Origin: Flavobacterium sp. MC2016-06 | GTDB lineage: Bacteria > Bacteroidota > Bacteroidia > Flavobacteriales > Flavobacteriaceae | Reading direction: 5' to 3' | DNA: 64,000 nt | NCBI RefSeq assembly: GCF_009711165.2 | Contig: NZ_WMID02000015.1 | Coordinates: 1-64,000, forward strand | Shown: positions 46,857-55,518 of the stretch, in pieces | How the letters are laid out: every line of letters starts with the position of its first letter | Numbering within the stretch: position 1 is the stretch's first letter | The notes under the pieces: model-generated | The model's input: the letters and a program-made list of their open reading frames with translations, nothing else | Told to the model about the DNA's origin: nothing | Database searches by the model: none | Position numbers and translations under genes: made by a program

Positions 46857-46892
46857 AAAAAAACTCTTTCAAGTCCTGAAAGAGTTTTTTTT
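46857..46892. terminator. Bidirectional terminator after glmM
   Basis: Stem AAAAAAACTCTTTCA with TGAAAGAGTTTTTTT, loop AGTCC. It serves glmM and the convergent glycoside hydrolase gene. Confidence 0.88.
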
Positions 46893-46915
46893 AGAGTTAT
46901 TTTAAAGACTAAACT

Positions 46916-48397
46916 TTAATCTTTAATAATTTTTATAGACTTATTTACAGAACCATAAGAAGCATTAACCATATAAACTCCTTTGGCAAGTTTGTCTGTG
47001 ATTTTAATATCTTCATTTGTAAAATAAGAATTAGAAGAGAAACACAAAGCTCCTTTCATGTCGAAAATCTTCAGACTCAAAGGTTCTGTAGTATCTGATG
47101 TTACATGAAGAACCGATTGATTTTTTACAGGATTTGGATAAACTGTAATCGCTCCTTTTTGTAACTCTGGATCATTAACACCCAGATTACCTGCTGTAAC
47201 ATTGATATAATTAAAATTCATATCATTTGATTTGAAACTAATTTTAAGGTAAACCTCTCCTTTTGGTAAAGTTACACCGCTAACAACCTTATCAGTATAA
47301 GTCTGCCAGTCTCCCGTAGCAGGAAAAGTTTCGTCTGTTTTAACCTTAACGCCGTTTACGCTAATATCAAATTTCCCGTTAATTGCAGGCGCGGCAACTC
47401 TAAAAGTTAAGTTGTACGTTCCTGCATTGGCAACATTCAGCATAAATTCGTTCCAATCTCCTGTCTCAATAAAACATACATTTTGTCCTGTATCAGAATC
47501 TGTTGTAGTTTGCAATCCTGTACCTTTTCTGCGGTAATGTTTGTTGGCCGCAATTTTACCCGGAACATTTATTTTTTTGTCTGTGTATGAAGTGTTGATG
47601 TATTCTGTCCCAATTGGTTTCAAAACACCGCTGGTTGGACTTAATAATTGACCTTCAAGCATATCTGTCCAATCTGCAGGAACTCGACCTGTAAACCAAG
47701 AATAGCGGTAAATATCGGGGTCGTTTTCAAAATTTGTAACGATATCTTTCATAAAAGCAGTTTTCTCAGCTGCAGTTTGAATTACTCTATTGGCAAATTC
47801 TGTTACCCAAACCGGACGATTGAATCTTTTTAAATTTCCTGTTACACCAATTACAGAACCTGCAGAACTGTCGTAAGTATGAAAAGCAATATAATCTACT
47901 TTGCAATTTGGGCACAAAAGAAAAAATTGGCTGTGCCAAGCTACAGGATCGCTATAACCGCCGTAGTTACTAGGCCCATTGTAAGCAGGTGAAGCACTTA
48001 CAATTTCAAGATTTTTTGCGGCAGCAATTTTTTCTACGTTTACCCAAGCATTTACCGCTTCTTGAGGCGTTAACCTTGCGCCATCGTTAAAGTTGGGTTC
48101 ATTAAAAGCCAATAGATATTTAGCGCCGGGTTTTATTTTGTCTATAAAAGCTTGCAGGTCAGCATCGCTTACTTTTCCCCAAGCCATTGGTACGTATTCT
48201 ACGCCAAGAGATGCATAATTAGCATTTACATCATTTTCGGGTAAAGTTCCCCAATTGTACCACCAAGAAATACCTGGTTTTAATGCTTGTAAATCAGCTA
48301 AAGAATTATTTCCGTACGCAATACCGCGTTTCGGACTTTGTGCAAAAAGCAATGAATTGCATACTATTAATGCTATAATAAGTACTTTTTTGATCAT
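46916..48397 (-). CDS. Secreted GH128-like glycoside hydrolase with CBM6-like and type IX sorting domains
   Basis: 493 residues from the ATG at 48397; the frame extends 16 codons further without a signal. Signal peptide 1-19 (MIKKVLIIALIVCNSLLFA). The catalytic part (about 20-265) resembles GH128 / Asl1-like beta-1,3-glucanases. It has GISWWYNWG near residue 42, Glu100 in LAFNEPNF and Glu200 in VWVTEFANR as the two acid/base candidates. A CBM6-like module (about 275-395; GDWNEFMLNVANAGTYNLTF) and a type IX sorting domain (about 410-493; VYPNPVKNQ ... KGVYMVNAS) follow. It should be secreted to the surface or medium to cut beta-glucans. The substrate is inferred. Confidence 0.85.
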   Translation of the reverse strand: MIKKVLIIALIVCNSLLFAQSPKRGIAYGNNSLADLQALKPGISWWYNWGTLPENDVNANYASLGVEYVPMAWGKVSDADLQAFIDKIKPGAKYLLAFNEPNFNDGARLTPQEAVNAWVNVEKIAAAKNLEIVSASPAYNGPSNYGGYSDPVAWHSQFFLLCPNCKVDYIAFHTYDSSAGSVIGVTGNLKRFNRPVWVTEFANRVIQTAAEKTAFMKDIVTNFENDPDIYRYSWFTGRVPADWTDMLEGQLLSPTSGVLKPIGTEYINTSYTDKKINVPGKIAANKHYRRKGTGLQTTTDSDTGQNVCFIETGDWNEFMLNVANAGTYNLTFRVAAPAINGKFDISVNGVKVKTDETFPATGDWQTYTDKVVSGVTLPKGEVYLKISFKSNDMNFNYINVTAGNLGVNDPELQKGAITVYPNPVKNQSVLHVTSDTTEPLSLKIFDMKGALCFSSNSYFTNEDIKITDKLAKGVYMVNASYGSVNKSIKIIKD

Positions 48398-48563
48398 GGG
48401 TAATAGTTTTGGGGTAGTTTGATTAGAAAAATTAATGAACATCAAATTTATGTTGTTTGCGGCTCTATTACATCAAAAAAAATCATTACAAAAACCCATC
48501 AAAAATACTTTATAAAGTATTAGAACATTGATTTTTCTGTTTTAGAACTTTCTTAAAATAAAA

Positions 48564-48596
48564 AAGTCTGAAAAGCAATTACTGCTTTTCAGACTT
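48564..48596 (-). terminator. Terminator after the acyltransferase gene
   Basis: Stem AAGTCTGAAAAGCA with TGCTTTTCAGACTT, loop ATTAC, with an A-run on the plus side that reads as a T-run on the minus strand. It ends the transcript of the gene at 48609-49484. Confidence 0.85.
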
Positions 48597-48608
48597 CTAT
48601 TCTTAAAA

Positions 48609-49484
48609 TTATTTCTGTACTCTGTGTTTCCATCTTTTATGCGTCCATAAATAATATTCCGGCGCTTCAAGAATTTGTTTTTCTACTTCTCTCAAGTATT
48701 TCTCTGTAATATCAAAATTTTCATATTCATGAGGATTATCCGCTATGGTTAGAAACTCAGCTTCATAATATCCTCGAGCTACTTTTTTTACTTTTACCAT
48801 AACGACACTTAAGTCGTATTTTTTGGCGAGCATTTCGGCTCCTGTATGTACGGGAACTTCAATACCCATAAATTTCATCGAGTGGAATATTCTATCCAGT
48901 TTTGGCGATTGATCGCTTGCTAAACCGTACATGCTTAAAACTCCGTTACGCTGATTTTGAGCCATAAGCGGAATTGATTTTCTGGTTTCAATTAATTCCG
49001 TATTGTATTTTGAACGTATTTTTCGAACTAATTTATCAAAATAAGGATTGGCTACTTTTTTATAAACGGCAATTCCTTGAAAATCAATTTTTGGATTAAT
49101 TGTCAAAAGCCATTCGTAGCTGGCATAATGAGAAGCTACAAGAATAACGCTTTTACCTTTTGCTGCATACTCTTTAACCAAATCAAGATTAGTAACTTGA
49201 AATCTCTTTTCCATTTCTTCAGGAGAGATACTCATTGTTTTAATCATCTCTAAAAACATATCACACATATGATGATAAAACTTTTTTTCGATAACTTTTC
49301 TTTCAGTATCGCTTAAGTGAGGCAATGCTAAAGCTAGATTTTCGCGAACCACTTTTCTTCTATATCCTAAAACATAATATACCAAAAAGAATACAAAATC
49401 AGAGAACCAATAAAATATTCGAAAAGGAAGTATAGAGATAAGCCAAAGAAGCGGGTAGGCTAAAATATAAACGAGAAACTGCAT
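48609..49484 (-). CDS. LpxL/HtrB-like lipid A acyltransferase
   Basis: 291 residues. An N-terminal hydrophobic helix (about 4-40) anchors it to the inner membrane. The acyltransferase HX4(D/E) motif is VASHYASYEWLLT (His-x4-Glu). A conserved ASDQSPKLDRIF, typical of LpxL-type enzymes, follows. It should add a secondary fatty acid to KDO-lipid A or a related lipid in the last steps of LPS synthesis. Bacteroidota homologues are often simply labelled lysophospholipid acyltransferases. The gene is monocistronic with a -7 box at 49499-49506. Confidence 0.87.
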   Translation of the reverse strand: MQFLVYILAYPLLWLISILPFRIFYWFSDFVFFLVYYVLGYRRKVVRENLALALPHLSDTERKVIEKKFYHHMCDMFLEMIKTMSISPEEMEKRFQVTNLDLVKEYAAKGKSVILVASHYASYEWLLTINPKIDFQGIAVYKKVANPYFDKLVRKIRSKYNTELIETRKSIPLMAQNQRNGVLSMYGLASDQSPKLDRIFHSMKFMGIEVPVHTGAEMLAKKYDLSVVMVKVKKVARGYYEAEFLTIADNPHEYENFDITEKYLREVEKQILEAPEYYLWTHKRWKHRVQK

Positions 49485-49498
49485 GTATTTTTTTTTTA

Positions 49499-49506
49499 CA
49501 AATATA
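49499..49506 (-). promoter_or_regulatory. -7 promoter box for the acyltransferase gene
   Basis: TATATTTG on the minus strand, 14 bases before the ATG at 49484. Confidence 0.55.
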
Positions 49507-49596
49507 AAGCAAAAATGAATAACTGCCGATATTTTGGTTTGATACTCACTTATGTTTGAGAATGACTATCTTTACAATCCACATTAAACTGTTTTT

Positions 49597-50235
49597 ATGA
49601 ATGTTCCTTTAATAGCACTTATAGTTGCCAATGTTCTGATTAGTTACCAAGGTTTTAATGATATTTCTTTCTTTAGAAAATATGAATTTCATGTAGGAAG
49701 TATTCGTTCTGGAGAGCAAATCAGAATGCTTTCGTCTGGATTTCTGCATGTAGATATCATGCATTTAATTTTTAATATGTTAACACTTTGGTTTTTTGCT
49801 CCAACTGTTATTCAATATTTAGGAAGTATTTCATTTCTTTTAATTTATTTTGGGAGTTTAATATTTGGAAGTCTGCTGACTATGGTATTTCATAAAAATG
49901 ATTACAGTTATCGAGCAGTTGGCGCATCGGGAGCAGTTACAGGGATTCTGTATTCTGCAATATTATTGCAACCAGATAAAGATATAGGTTTGTACGGTAT
50001 CATATGGATTCCAGGATATATTTTTGGAGTTCTATACTTATTGTATTCTATTTATGGAATGAAAGCCAAAAATGATAATATTGGGCATACAGCACATTTT
50101 GGAGGTGCTATAGGCGGCTACTTGATTACTCTAATAAAAGATCCTTCTTTATTTGTAGACAATACTGTATTTGTAGTTGCATTAGCAATTCCGATTGTTA
50201 TACTTTTTGGAATGGCAAAATTGGGAAAATTGTAA
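49597..50235 (+). CDS. Rhomboid-family intramembrane serine protease
   Basis: 212 residues with six hydrophobic segments. The catalytic dyad is Ser111 in AVGASGAVTG and His167 in GHTAHFGGAIGGY. The oxyanion-side HxxxxHxxxN motif is HVDIMHLIFNML near residues 51-62. This is the compact six-helix bacterial form. It cleaves membrane-spanning substrates within the bilayer; the targets here are unknown. It precedes the SIMPL gene by 52 bases on the same strand. Confidence 0.92.
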   Translation: MNVPLIALIVANVLISYQGFNDISFFRKYEFHVGSIRSGEQIRMLSSGFLHVDIMHLIFNMLTLWFFAPTVIQYLGSISFLLIYFGSLIFGSLLTMVFHKNDYSYRAVGASGAVTGILYSAILLQPDKDIGLYGIIWIPGYIFGVLYLLYSIYGMKAKNDNIGHTAHFGGAIGGYLITLIKDPSLFVDNTVFVVALAIPIVILFGMAKLGKL

Positions 50236-50287
50236 GGATGGCACAACTTTTGAATTGCTATTTTCAAACATATAAAATTTAACAAAA

Positions 50288-50977
50288 ATGAAAAAACTAG
50301 TATTATTTTTAACAATCATGTTTATGACTATGTCTTACGGCCAAGAAACCAAACAAATTCCATTAATTAATGTAAATGGAGAAGGAAAAGTAAAAATAGC
50401 ACCTGATCAGGTTTGTATTTCGGCTACGGTTGAGACAAAAGGGAATAATGCTAAAGACGTTAAGAAACAAAACGACGAAAAAATGGATGCTGTTTTAAAA
50501 TTCATCAAAAAGATGAATGTTCCAACAGCAGATTTCAGAACCAAACAAGTTGCTCTAAATCCACAATACGATTATGAGAAAAAGAAAACCAGCTACAATG
50601 CTACACAAACAGTAGAAATTGTATTGAAAGATTTGTCTAAATACGATGAATTAATGGAAGGTTTGGTACAACAAGGAATCAACCGCATCGACAACGTTTC
50701 TTTTGAATCATCTAAATTAGCACAATACCAGCAAGAAGCTCGTAAATTAGCCATTAAAGATGCAAAAGCTAAAGCAGATGATTATGTATCTGTATTAGGA
50801 CAGAAAGTAGGTAAAGCTTTTACGATTTCAGATAATTCACAAGTATATCAGCCTCGTCCAGTTTATGCTGCTATGAAATCTATGGCAATGGAAAGTGCTG
50901 GAGCTTCAAACGAAACAATGGCAATAGGCGAAATCGAGATTACAGCAAACGTAAGTGTTAGTTTTATTTTAGATTAA
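50288..50977 (+). CDS. SIMPL-domain (DUF541) periplasmic protein
   Basis: 229 residues. Signal peptide MKKLVLFLTIMFMTMSYGQ. The rest is one SIMPL domain: INVNGEGKVKIAPDQVCISATVET at the N-terminus, TKQVALNPQYDYE, and DAKAKADDYVSVLGQKVGKAFTI in the middle. The E. coli relative YggE is an envelope protein with a reported role in oxidative stress; function here is unknown. The gene lies downstream of rhomboid on the same strand with a 52-base gap, and a tail-repeat region follows. Confidence 0.88.
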   Translation: MKKLVLFLTIMFMTMSYGQETKQIPLINVNGEGKVKIAPDQVCISATVETKGNNAKDVKKQNDEKMDAVLKFIKKMNVPTADFRTKQVALNPQYDYEKKKTSYNATQTVEIVLKDLSKYDELMEGLVQQGINRIDNVSFESSKLAQYQQEARKLAIKDAKAKADDYVSVLGQKVGKAFTISDNSQVYQPRPVYAAMKSMAMESAGASNETMAIGEIEITANVSVSFILD

Positions 50978-51310
50978 AACCTTAGAATAAATTCCAAATA
51001 TTTAAATTCCAAATTCCAATTCTACAATTGGGGTTTGGGATTTTTTTTTAGAATAATTTTAAATTTTCGACTTCGAAAATTTGCTTTGGTTGAGCGAAAT
51101 ATAATTTTTTATTCCACAAAGGTTTTTAGTCTTAAAAAACAAGATTTAAAATAAATTCCGCAGCTCAATTCTAAAATTGGAATTTGGAATTTAAGAATTG
51201 GAATTTTTTATTCCACAACGGTTTTTAGTCTTAAAAACAAGATTTAAAATAAATTCCGAAGCTCAATTCTAAAATTGGAATTTGGAATTTAAGAATTGGA
51301 ATTTATTATT
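50978..51310. repeat. Repeat region with decayed copies of the adjacent gene's 3' end
   Basis: 51063-51145 resembles the end of the gene at 51311-51559. The lead TTTCGACTTCGAAAATTTGC and TTGGTTGAGCGAAATATA match TTTCAACGTCGGAAATTTGA and TTGGTTGGGCGAAACATA at 51321-51374, apart from a 13-base gap. A second partial copy begins at 51210 (TTCCACAACGGTTTTTAGTC), 99 bases after the first (TTCCACAAAGGTTTTTAGTC). Between them lies AATTGGAATTTGGAATTTAA, repeated twice. None of the copies is coding. Confidence 0.85.
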
Positions 51311-51559
51311 TTATTCCAATTTTTCAACGTCGGAAATTTGATCAAGTATATTGGTTTGGTTGGGCGAAACATAGTTTTTTACTTCACTAAGATTTTCTTT
51401 CTTAAAAAGAAGATCTAATGCATTGTACAGTCTTAATAAAACATCTTTGTCTTCTTTTTGAATCTCTAAAGCAGTATTAAAATTAAAAACATAATTATTT
51501 GAATTACGTACTTCTACTTTTATTGTTTTTGATGTGATTTTAAATTTGACTATATCCAT
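51311..51559 (-). CDS. Small hypothetical protein
   Basis: 82 residues, acidic, no signal peptide. It begins MDIVKFKITSKTIKVEVRNS, then has an Asn/Phe-rich strand, a helix (VLLRLYNALDLLFKKEN) and a C-terminal stretch SEVKNYVSPNQTNILDQISD. I do not recognise a family. A TAACTTTG box lies at 51588-51595. Its 3' end is the source, or a relative, of the repeated pieces at 51063-51303, which suggests it is a real gene whose tail has been duplicated. Confidence 0.6.
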   Translation of the reverse strand: MDIVKFKITSKTIKVEVRNSNNYVFNFNTALEIQKEDKDVLLRLYNALDLLFKKENLSEVKNYVSPNQTNILDQISDVEKLE

Positions 51560-51587
51560 GTTCTTTATAAATTACTTAGTGACGGTG

Positions 51588-51595
51588 CAAAGTTA
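51588..51595 (-). promoter_or_regulatory. -7 promoter box for the 82-residue gene
   Basis: TAACTTTG on the minus strand, about 28 bases before its ATG at 51559. Confidence 0.5.
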
Positions 51596-51793
51596 TCGTA
51601 ATTATAATTAATTTTTATGAAATTGATTTCTTTAAAATTATATAAAAATAATATAATGTAAAAGATAACGGCTTCAAGAGTATATTAACTGCGCAAACTG
51701 TAATAAAAAGGTAAGAAAAATAGGTTTTTAGCACAGACTAAATTTAAAGTGTATTTATATTTCATTTTTTTAGAATTAATCCGAAGATATATT

Positions 51794-51801
51794 TAAATTT
51801 G
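51794..51801 (+). promoter_or_regulatory. -7 promoter box for the YheT-like hydrolase
   Basis: TAAATTTG, 26 bases before the ATG at 51828. Confidence 0.5.
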
Positions 51802-51827
51802 GCATAACCCATAAAACTTTTCTTACC

Positions 51828-52805
51828 ATGCCAGTAATTGAACAATCCCAATATGATTTCCCTTCTATTATGAATAGGAACAGGCATTTTTCTACAATTT
51901 ATGCTGCTATGATTAAAAGATTTCCTACACCGGAGTACGAAAGGGAAAAGCTGGAATTAATAGACGGAGATTTTATCAATATCGATTTTTTAATAAATGA
52001 CCCTAAAAAAGCAGTTATTTTATGTCATGGTCTCGAGGGAGATTCCCGCAGAACTTATAATAACAGTTGTGCAGATTATTTTCAGAATAAAGGTTTTTCA
52101 GTATTTGCATGGAATAACCGTACTTGTGGCGGAGAAATGAACCGTCTGCCAAGATTGTATCATCATGGTGCTGTGGACGATCTGGATGCTGTGGTGCAAA
52201 ATGTTTTACAAAGAGGATTTGAAGAAGTTTATATGATTGGATATTCTATGGGCGGCGTTCAGCTCTTGAATTATTTTGGCTGGCTAAAGATGGATGAGCG
52301 TATAAAAGCTGGAGTTTGTATATCGGCTCCAACTCATATTGCTACAAGTGCCGAAGTACTCAAACAAGGCTTCAATAAGGTATATTTAAAGAATTTCACT
52401 ATAGATATTGTCAAAAAACTGAAATATAAAGCAGAACAATTTCCAGATTTTATAAACAAAGATCAGATTGATAAAATTTCTTCTTTTGATGAAGTCGATC
52501 AATATTTTACAGCTCCATTGCATGGTTTTGCGAGCCGTGAGGAATATTATCAGCGTGTTTCTCCAGAATTTTCACTGCAAAATATTACAACTCCTGTTTT
52601 AATTATTAATGCCTTAGATGATCCTTTTTTAGGAGAAAGATGTTATCCTAAAACGATTGTGCAAGACAGCAGTTATGTTTATTTAGAAACTCCTAAATAC
52701 GGAGGTCATTGTGCATTTCCACTTCGCAATTCAGTACATTCTTATGCAGAGACAAGAGCTTACGAATTTTTTAATTCTTCAAGTGATTATCAGTATTTCA
52801 CCTAA
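51828..52805 (+). CDS. YheT-like alpha/beta hydrolase
   Basis: 325 residues. The catalytic triad can be placed: Ser140 in YMIGYSMGGVQ, an Asp in INALDDPFLG and a His in YGGHCAFP near the C-terminus. The oxyanion region is LCHGLEGDSRR (66-75), as in the YheT/ABHD1-3 family. These enzymes are esterases or lipases of uncertain substrate. A cytoplasmic place is likely since there is no signal. A single gene with its own -7 box, convergent with the lipoprotein gene at 52830. Confidence 0.88.
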   Translation: MPVIEQSQYDFPSIMNRNRHFSTIYAAMIKRFPTPEYEREKLELIDGDFINIDFLINDPKKAVILCHGLEGDSRRTYNNSCADYFQNKGFSVFAWNNRTCGGEMNRLPRLYHHGAVDDLDAVVQNVLQRGFEEVYMIGYSMGGVQLLNYFGWLKMDERIKAGVCISAPTHIATSAEVLKQGFNKVYLKNFTIDIVKKLKYKAEQFPDFINKDQIDKISSFDEVDQYFTAPLHGFASREEYYQRVSPEFSLQNITTPVLIINALDDPFLGERCYPKTIVQDSSYVYLETPKYGGHCAFPLRNSVHSYAETRAYEFFNSSSDYQYFT

Positions 52806-52829
52806 ACAAGGTCTGAATAGCAGTAATTG

Positions 52830-53852
52830 TTAAGATTTTTTTTCAAAGTAAAGATAATTAGCGCTATTGCTTACATCATGAAATCTTATCTGTGAATTAT
52901 TAAACTCAAACAAGTTCCAATTATGATTCAATTTACCCAGTAAATCTGAACCGAAAATTATTTTAAATGTTGTAACACCATATTGCGTTGTACTTTCCCA
53001 TTGCCCCGTTTCTGAAACTGCTCCTTTAGTAGCAGCTACCGAATTATCGGCTTTAAAAACAAAAGAATAACCGCTGTAAGAAGAAGTCTTTTCGGTATCA
53101 TAAAAATAATAAGGAATTGTCCAAGAACCGTTTGTTATTGCTGCTGTAAAATCAACAGTTACAATATTATTTTCTGGGCAGTAATCAATCGCATATTTAA
53201 TAGCATTTTCGAACTCTAAATTAGTGGTAATTGATTTAGTTTGAGAATTGTAATCAACTATAGAAATCGGATATTTTAAAGAAATATACTGGCTGGCGTT
53301 CAAGTTTTTTATAAAATTGAAAAATGCCTCATCACTTATAATTGACACAGAACTAGCTATTTGATTGGCGCTGTTATAGGTATTAATCGTTATTGGATAA
53401 TTAATATTCAGTCCATTTATTTTAGATAAAAGATCTGGAAATTGGTTCCAATAATTAATTAAAGTATTAAAATCAGCTTCATTTGGAATAGATTTTTCGA
53501 TGTAATTATAGTAAACCATTGTTACCGGAAAAATTATTTTTACAATATCATCATCGTAAGTATTTGCATTAATATTATCGACTACTTTTTGATAATCGGC
53601 TGTAGTATTAATGGCAATTTGAGTATTATTAACAGTAACAACGTAAGGGAGTTTTATAGTACAATAAGTAGACCCATCGATTACATTATCCTGCACAGTT
53701 TGCACCATTGCAACTCTTTGCAGATAAGAGGTTAGAGGAGAAGTGCTGGTAACTGTTCCTTGTGAGTTTGAACCTTGCTCATCTATCTCACTTTGGCAAG
53801 ACAGTAAAAGCAGGAATACTACAAATGATAAGTATTTTTTTAGCGGGAACAT
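52830..53852 (-). CDS. Repeat-containing lipoprotein, candidate member of the ECF regulon
   Basis: 340 residues. Lipoprotein signal with Cys19 (FVVFLLLLSC). The mature part has three to four repeats of about 60 residues with the pattern PxxIxxYNSxxxSI...DxxFxxxI (examples IIFPVTMVYYNYIEKSI, INYPITINTYNSANQI, LKYPISIVDYNSQTKSI). A lipocalin-like end follows (SWTIPYYFYDTEKTSSYSG, then VTTFKIIFGSDLLGKLNHN). I do not recognise a named family. The element GTAGGGTAA-N13-TGTTTTA lies upstream on the same strand (53976-54004), so the sigma factor next door probably controls it. Confidence 0.8.
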   Translation of the reverse strand: MFPLKKYLSFVVFLLLLSCQSEIDEQGSNSQGTVTSTSPLTSYLQRVAMVQTVQDNVIDGSTYCTIKLPYVVTVNNTQIAINTTADYQKVVDNINANTYDDDIVKIIFPVTMVYYNYIEKSIPNEADFNTLINYWNQFPDLLSKINGLNINYPITINTYNSANQIASSVSIISDEAFFNFIKNLNASQYISLKYPISIVDYNSQTKSITTNLEFENAIKYAIDYCPENNIVTVDFTAAITNGSWTIPYYFYDTEKTSSYSGYSFVFKADNSVAATKGAVSETGQWESTTQYGVTTFKIIFGSDLLGKLNHNWNLFEFNNSQIRFHDVSNSANYLYFEKKS

Positions 53853-53975
53853 AACTATATTTTTACAAAGGTAATAAAATTAACAGCAACTGTTTTTTAA
53901 TTAATTTGGCATCAAGGGTTTCGATCTCTTCATCTGTACTAAATCATCAAAAGCCAATACCATTTTATTCTTCTA

Positions 53976-54004
53976 TAAAACAATCAGTTTTACTTTTACC
54001 CTAC
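53976..54004 (-). promoter_or_regulatory. Candidate ECF promoter A (repeat lipoprotein)
   Basis: Minus strand: GTAGGGTAA, 13 bases, TGTTTTA. It faces the lipoprotein at 52830-53852, about 125 bases upstream of its ATG. It lies just before the sigma factor gene, which reads the other way. Confidence 0.75.
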
Positions 54005-54052
54005 TTATACTAAAAATAAATACTTTTACAACGCACAAATCGAAAAACCTAA

Positions 54053-54568
54053 ATGCCAAATAATACCGAACCAAATACTTGTGATGAAATAATTTTTTCG
54101 TCTTTTTTTAAAAGTCACATAAAAGCACTGCGCAATTTTCTTTTCTACAAATTTGGCAACATGGGGCAGGCAGAAGATTTAGCACAAGAAGCATTTATGA
54201 AACTTTGGCAAAACTGTGCCTCGGTGCCAATAGAAAAAGCAAAATCATATATTTATACAATTGCCAATAATAGCAGTCTCAACGAAATTGCACATCAAAA
54301 AGTTGTTTTGAGATACGAAAAAAACTTCACTGGTTTAGATAAAACAAATGAAAGTCCAGAGTATATTTTGGAAGAAAAGCAATTTCAAGCCAAACTGTTG
54401 AAAGCTATAGAAAATCTAAACGAAAAGCAGCGCACCGCTTTTTTAATGCATCGAATAGATGGAAAAAAATACAGTGAGATTGCCTTAGAGTTAAACCTGA
54501 GCGTAAAGGCAGTAGAAAAACGTATTCATTTAGCTTTATTGAGTTTACGTAAAGAAATTGAATTATAA
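54053..54568 (+). CDS. RNA polymerase ECF sigma factor
   Basis: 171 residues. Region 2 includes DLAQEAFMKLWQN (the -10-contacting helix) and AKSYIYTIANNSSLNE. Region 4 is LNEKQRTAFLMHRIDGKKYS and EIALELNLSVKAVEKRI, which would read the -35 element. There is no region 3, as expected of ECF factors. A FecR-type anti-sigma gene follows 50 bases later and a TonB receptor with a signalling domain after it: the standard cell-surface signalling set. The shared bipartite element near four operons is the likely target. Confidence 0.94.
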   Translation: MPNNTEPNTCDEIIFSSFFKSHIKALRNFLFYKFGNMGQAEDLAQEAFMKLWQNCASVPIEKAKSYIYTIANNSSLNEIAHQKVVLRYEKNFTGLDKTNESPEYILEEKQFQAKLLKAIENLNEKQRTAFLMHRIDGKKYSEIALELNLSVKAVEKRIHLALLSLRKEIEL

Positions 54569-54570
54569 AA

Positions 54571-54599
54571 GTAGGGTAAAATAAGTTCCAATTGTTTTA
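54571..54599 (+). promoter_or_regulatory. Candidate ECF promoter B (fecR-TonB receptor)
   Basis: GTAGGGTAA at 54571-54579, 13 bases, TGTTTTA at 54593-54599. It lies between the sigma gene stop and the fecR ATG (54619), the usual place for an autoregulated ECF promoter. Confidence 0.8.
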
Positions 54600-54618
54600 A
54601 TGATATAATACGAGTACA

Positions 54619-55518
54619 ATGAAAAAGAATCGCTTATTAGCAAAATGGCTCAACAATGATTTGTCTGAGGATGAATTAGCAGCATTTAAAGCAAGTCCCG
54701 ATTTTGAAAAATACCAAAAAATAAAGGATTACACGGACCATTTGGAAGTAGATGATTTGGATGAAAACAAGATGCTGGCAAACATTCTTAAACAGAAAAA
54801 TGCGGCACCAAAAGTAGTTCCCTTATACAAAAAAATGATGTTTAGAGCAGCTGCAATTTTTGTTTTGGCTCTGGGAATTACTTTTGCAATGAAAAATTTT
54901 GTAAGCCAGACACAAACAGCTGTTTTTGGAGAAAAAACAACTTTTTTACTGCCTGATAATTCTGAAGTGGTACTAAATTCCGGCTCTGAAATAAAGTATA
55001 AAAAATGGAATTGGGACAACAACAGACGACTGGAATTAAAAGGTGAAGCTTATTTTAGAGTTGCTAAAGGAAGACGTTTTGAAGTACAGACCAATCTTGG
55101 AAAAGTATCGGTTTTAGGAACTCAATTTAACGTGAGAGCCAGAAAAAACAGATTTGATGTAGTCTGTTATGAAGGACGTGTAAAAGTAAATTATGCCAAT
55201 ACTCAAATTTTATTAACGCATGGACAAGGCGTTAGTTTTGAAAACGGAAAACAAGATAAAATGATAATAAAAGCATTGAGACCCGAGTGGATGGACAATC
55301 AGATATGTTTTTATAAACAAAATATCCGCACATTATTAGACGAAGTAGAAAGACAATACAACATTACAATCCAATTAAATGCAAAAGATACAATGTCTTT
55401 ATTTACAGGTAAATTGCCTGCTAAAGACCTAGATGTAGCCTTACAGATCATTAGTACAACCTATCATTTAGAATCAAAAAAAGCCACAAAAAATAAAGTA
55501 ATTTTTGACGAAAAATAA
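54619..55518 (+). CDS. FecR-family anti-sigma factor
   Basis: 299 residues. A cytoplasmic N-terminal domain of about 70 residues binds the sigma factor (KKNRLLAKWLNNDLSEDEL). One membrane helix is at about 74-92 (FRAAAIFVLALGITFAM). The periplasmic FecR domain follows (EKTTFLLPDNSEVVLNSGS, then ELKGEAYFRVAKGRRFEVQT and GTQFNVRA), then a C-terminal FecR_C/DUF4974 segment near 225-295 (VERQYNITIQLNAKDTM). Signals from the receptor reach the sigma factor through this protein. Its stop touches the ATG of the receptor gene. Confidence 0.93.
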   Translation: MKKNRLLAKWLNNDLSEDELAAFKASPDFEKYQKIKDYTDHLEVDDLDENKMLANILKQKNAAPKVVPLYKKMMFRAAAIFVLALGITFAMKNFVSQTQTAVFGEKTTFLLPDNSEVVLNSGSEIKYKKWNWDNNRRLELKGEAYFRVAKGRRFEVQTNLGKVSVLGTQFNVRARKNRFDVVCYEGRVKVNYANTQILLTHGQGVSFENGKQDKMIIKALRPEWMDNQICFYKQNIRTLLDEVERQYNITIQLNAKDTMSLFTGKLPAKDLDVALQIISTTYHLESKKATKNKVIFDEK

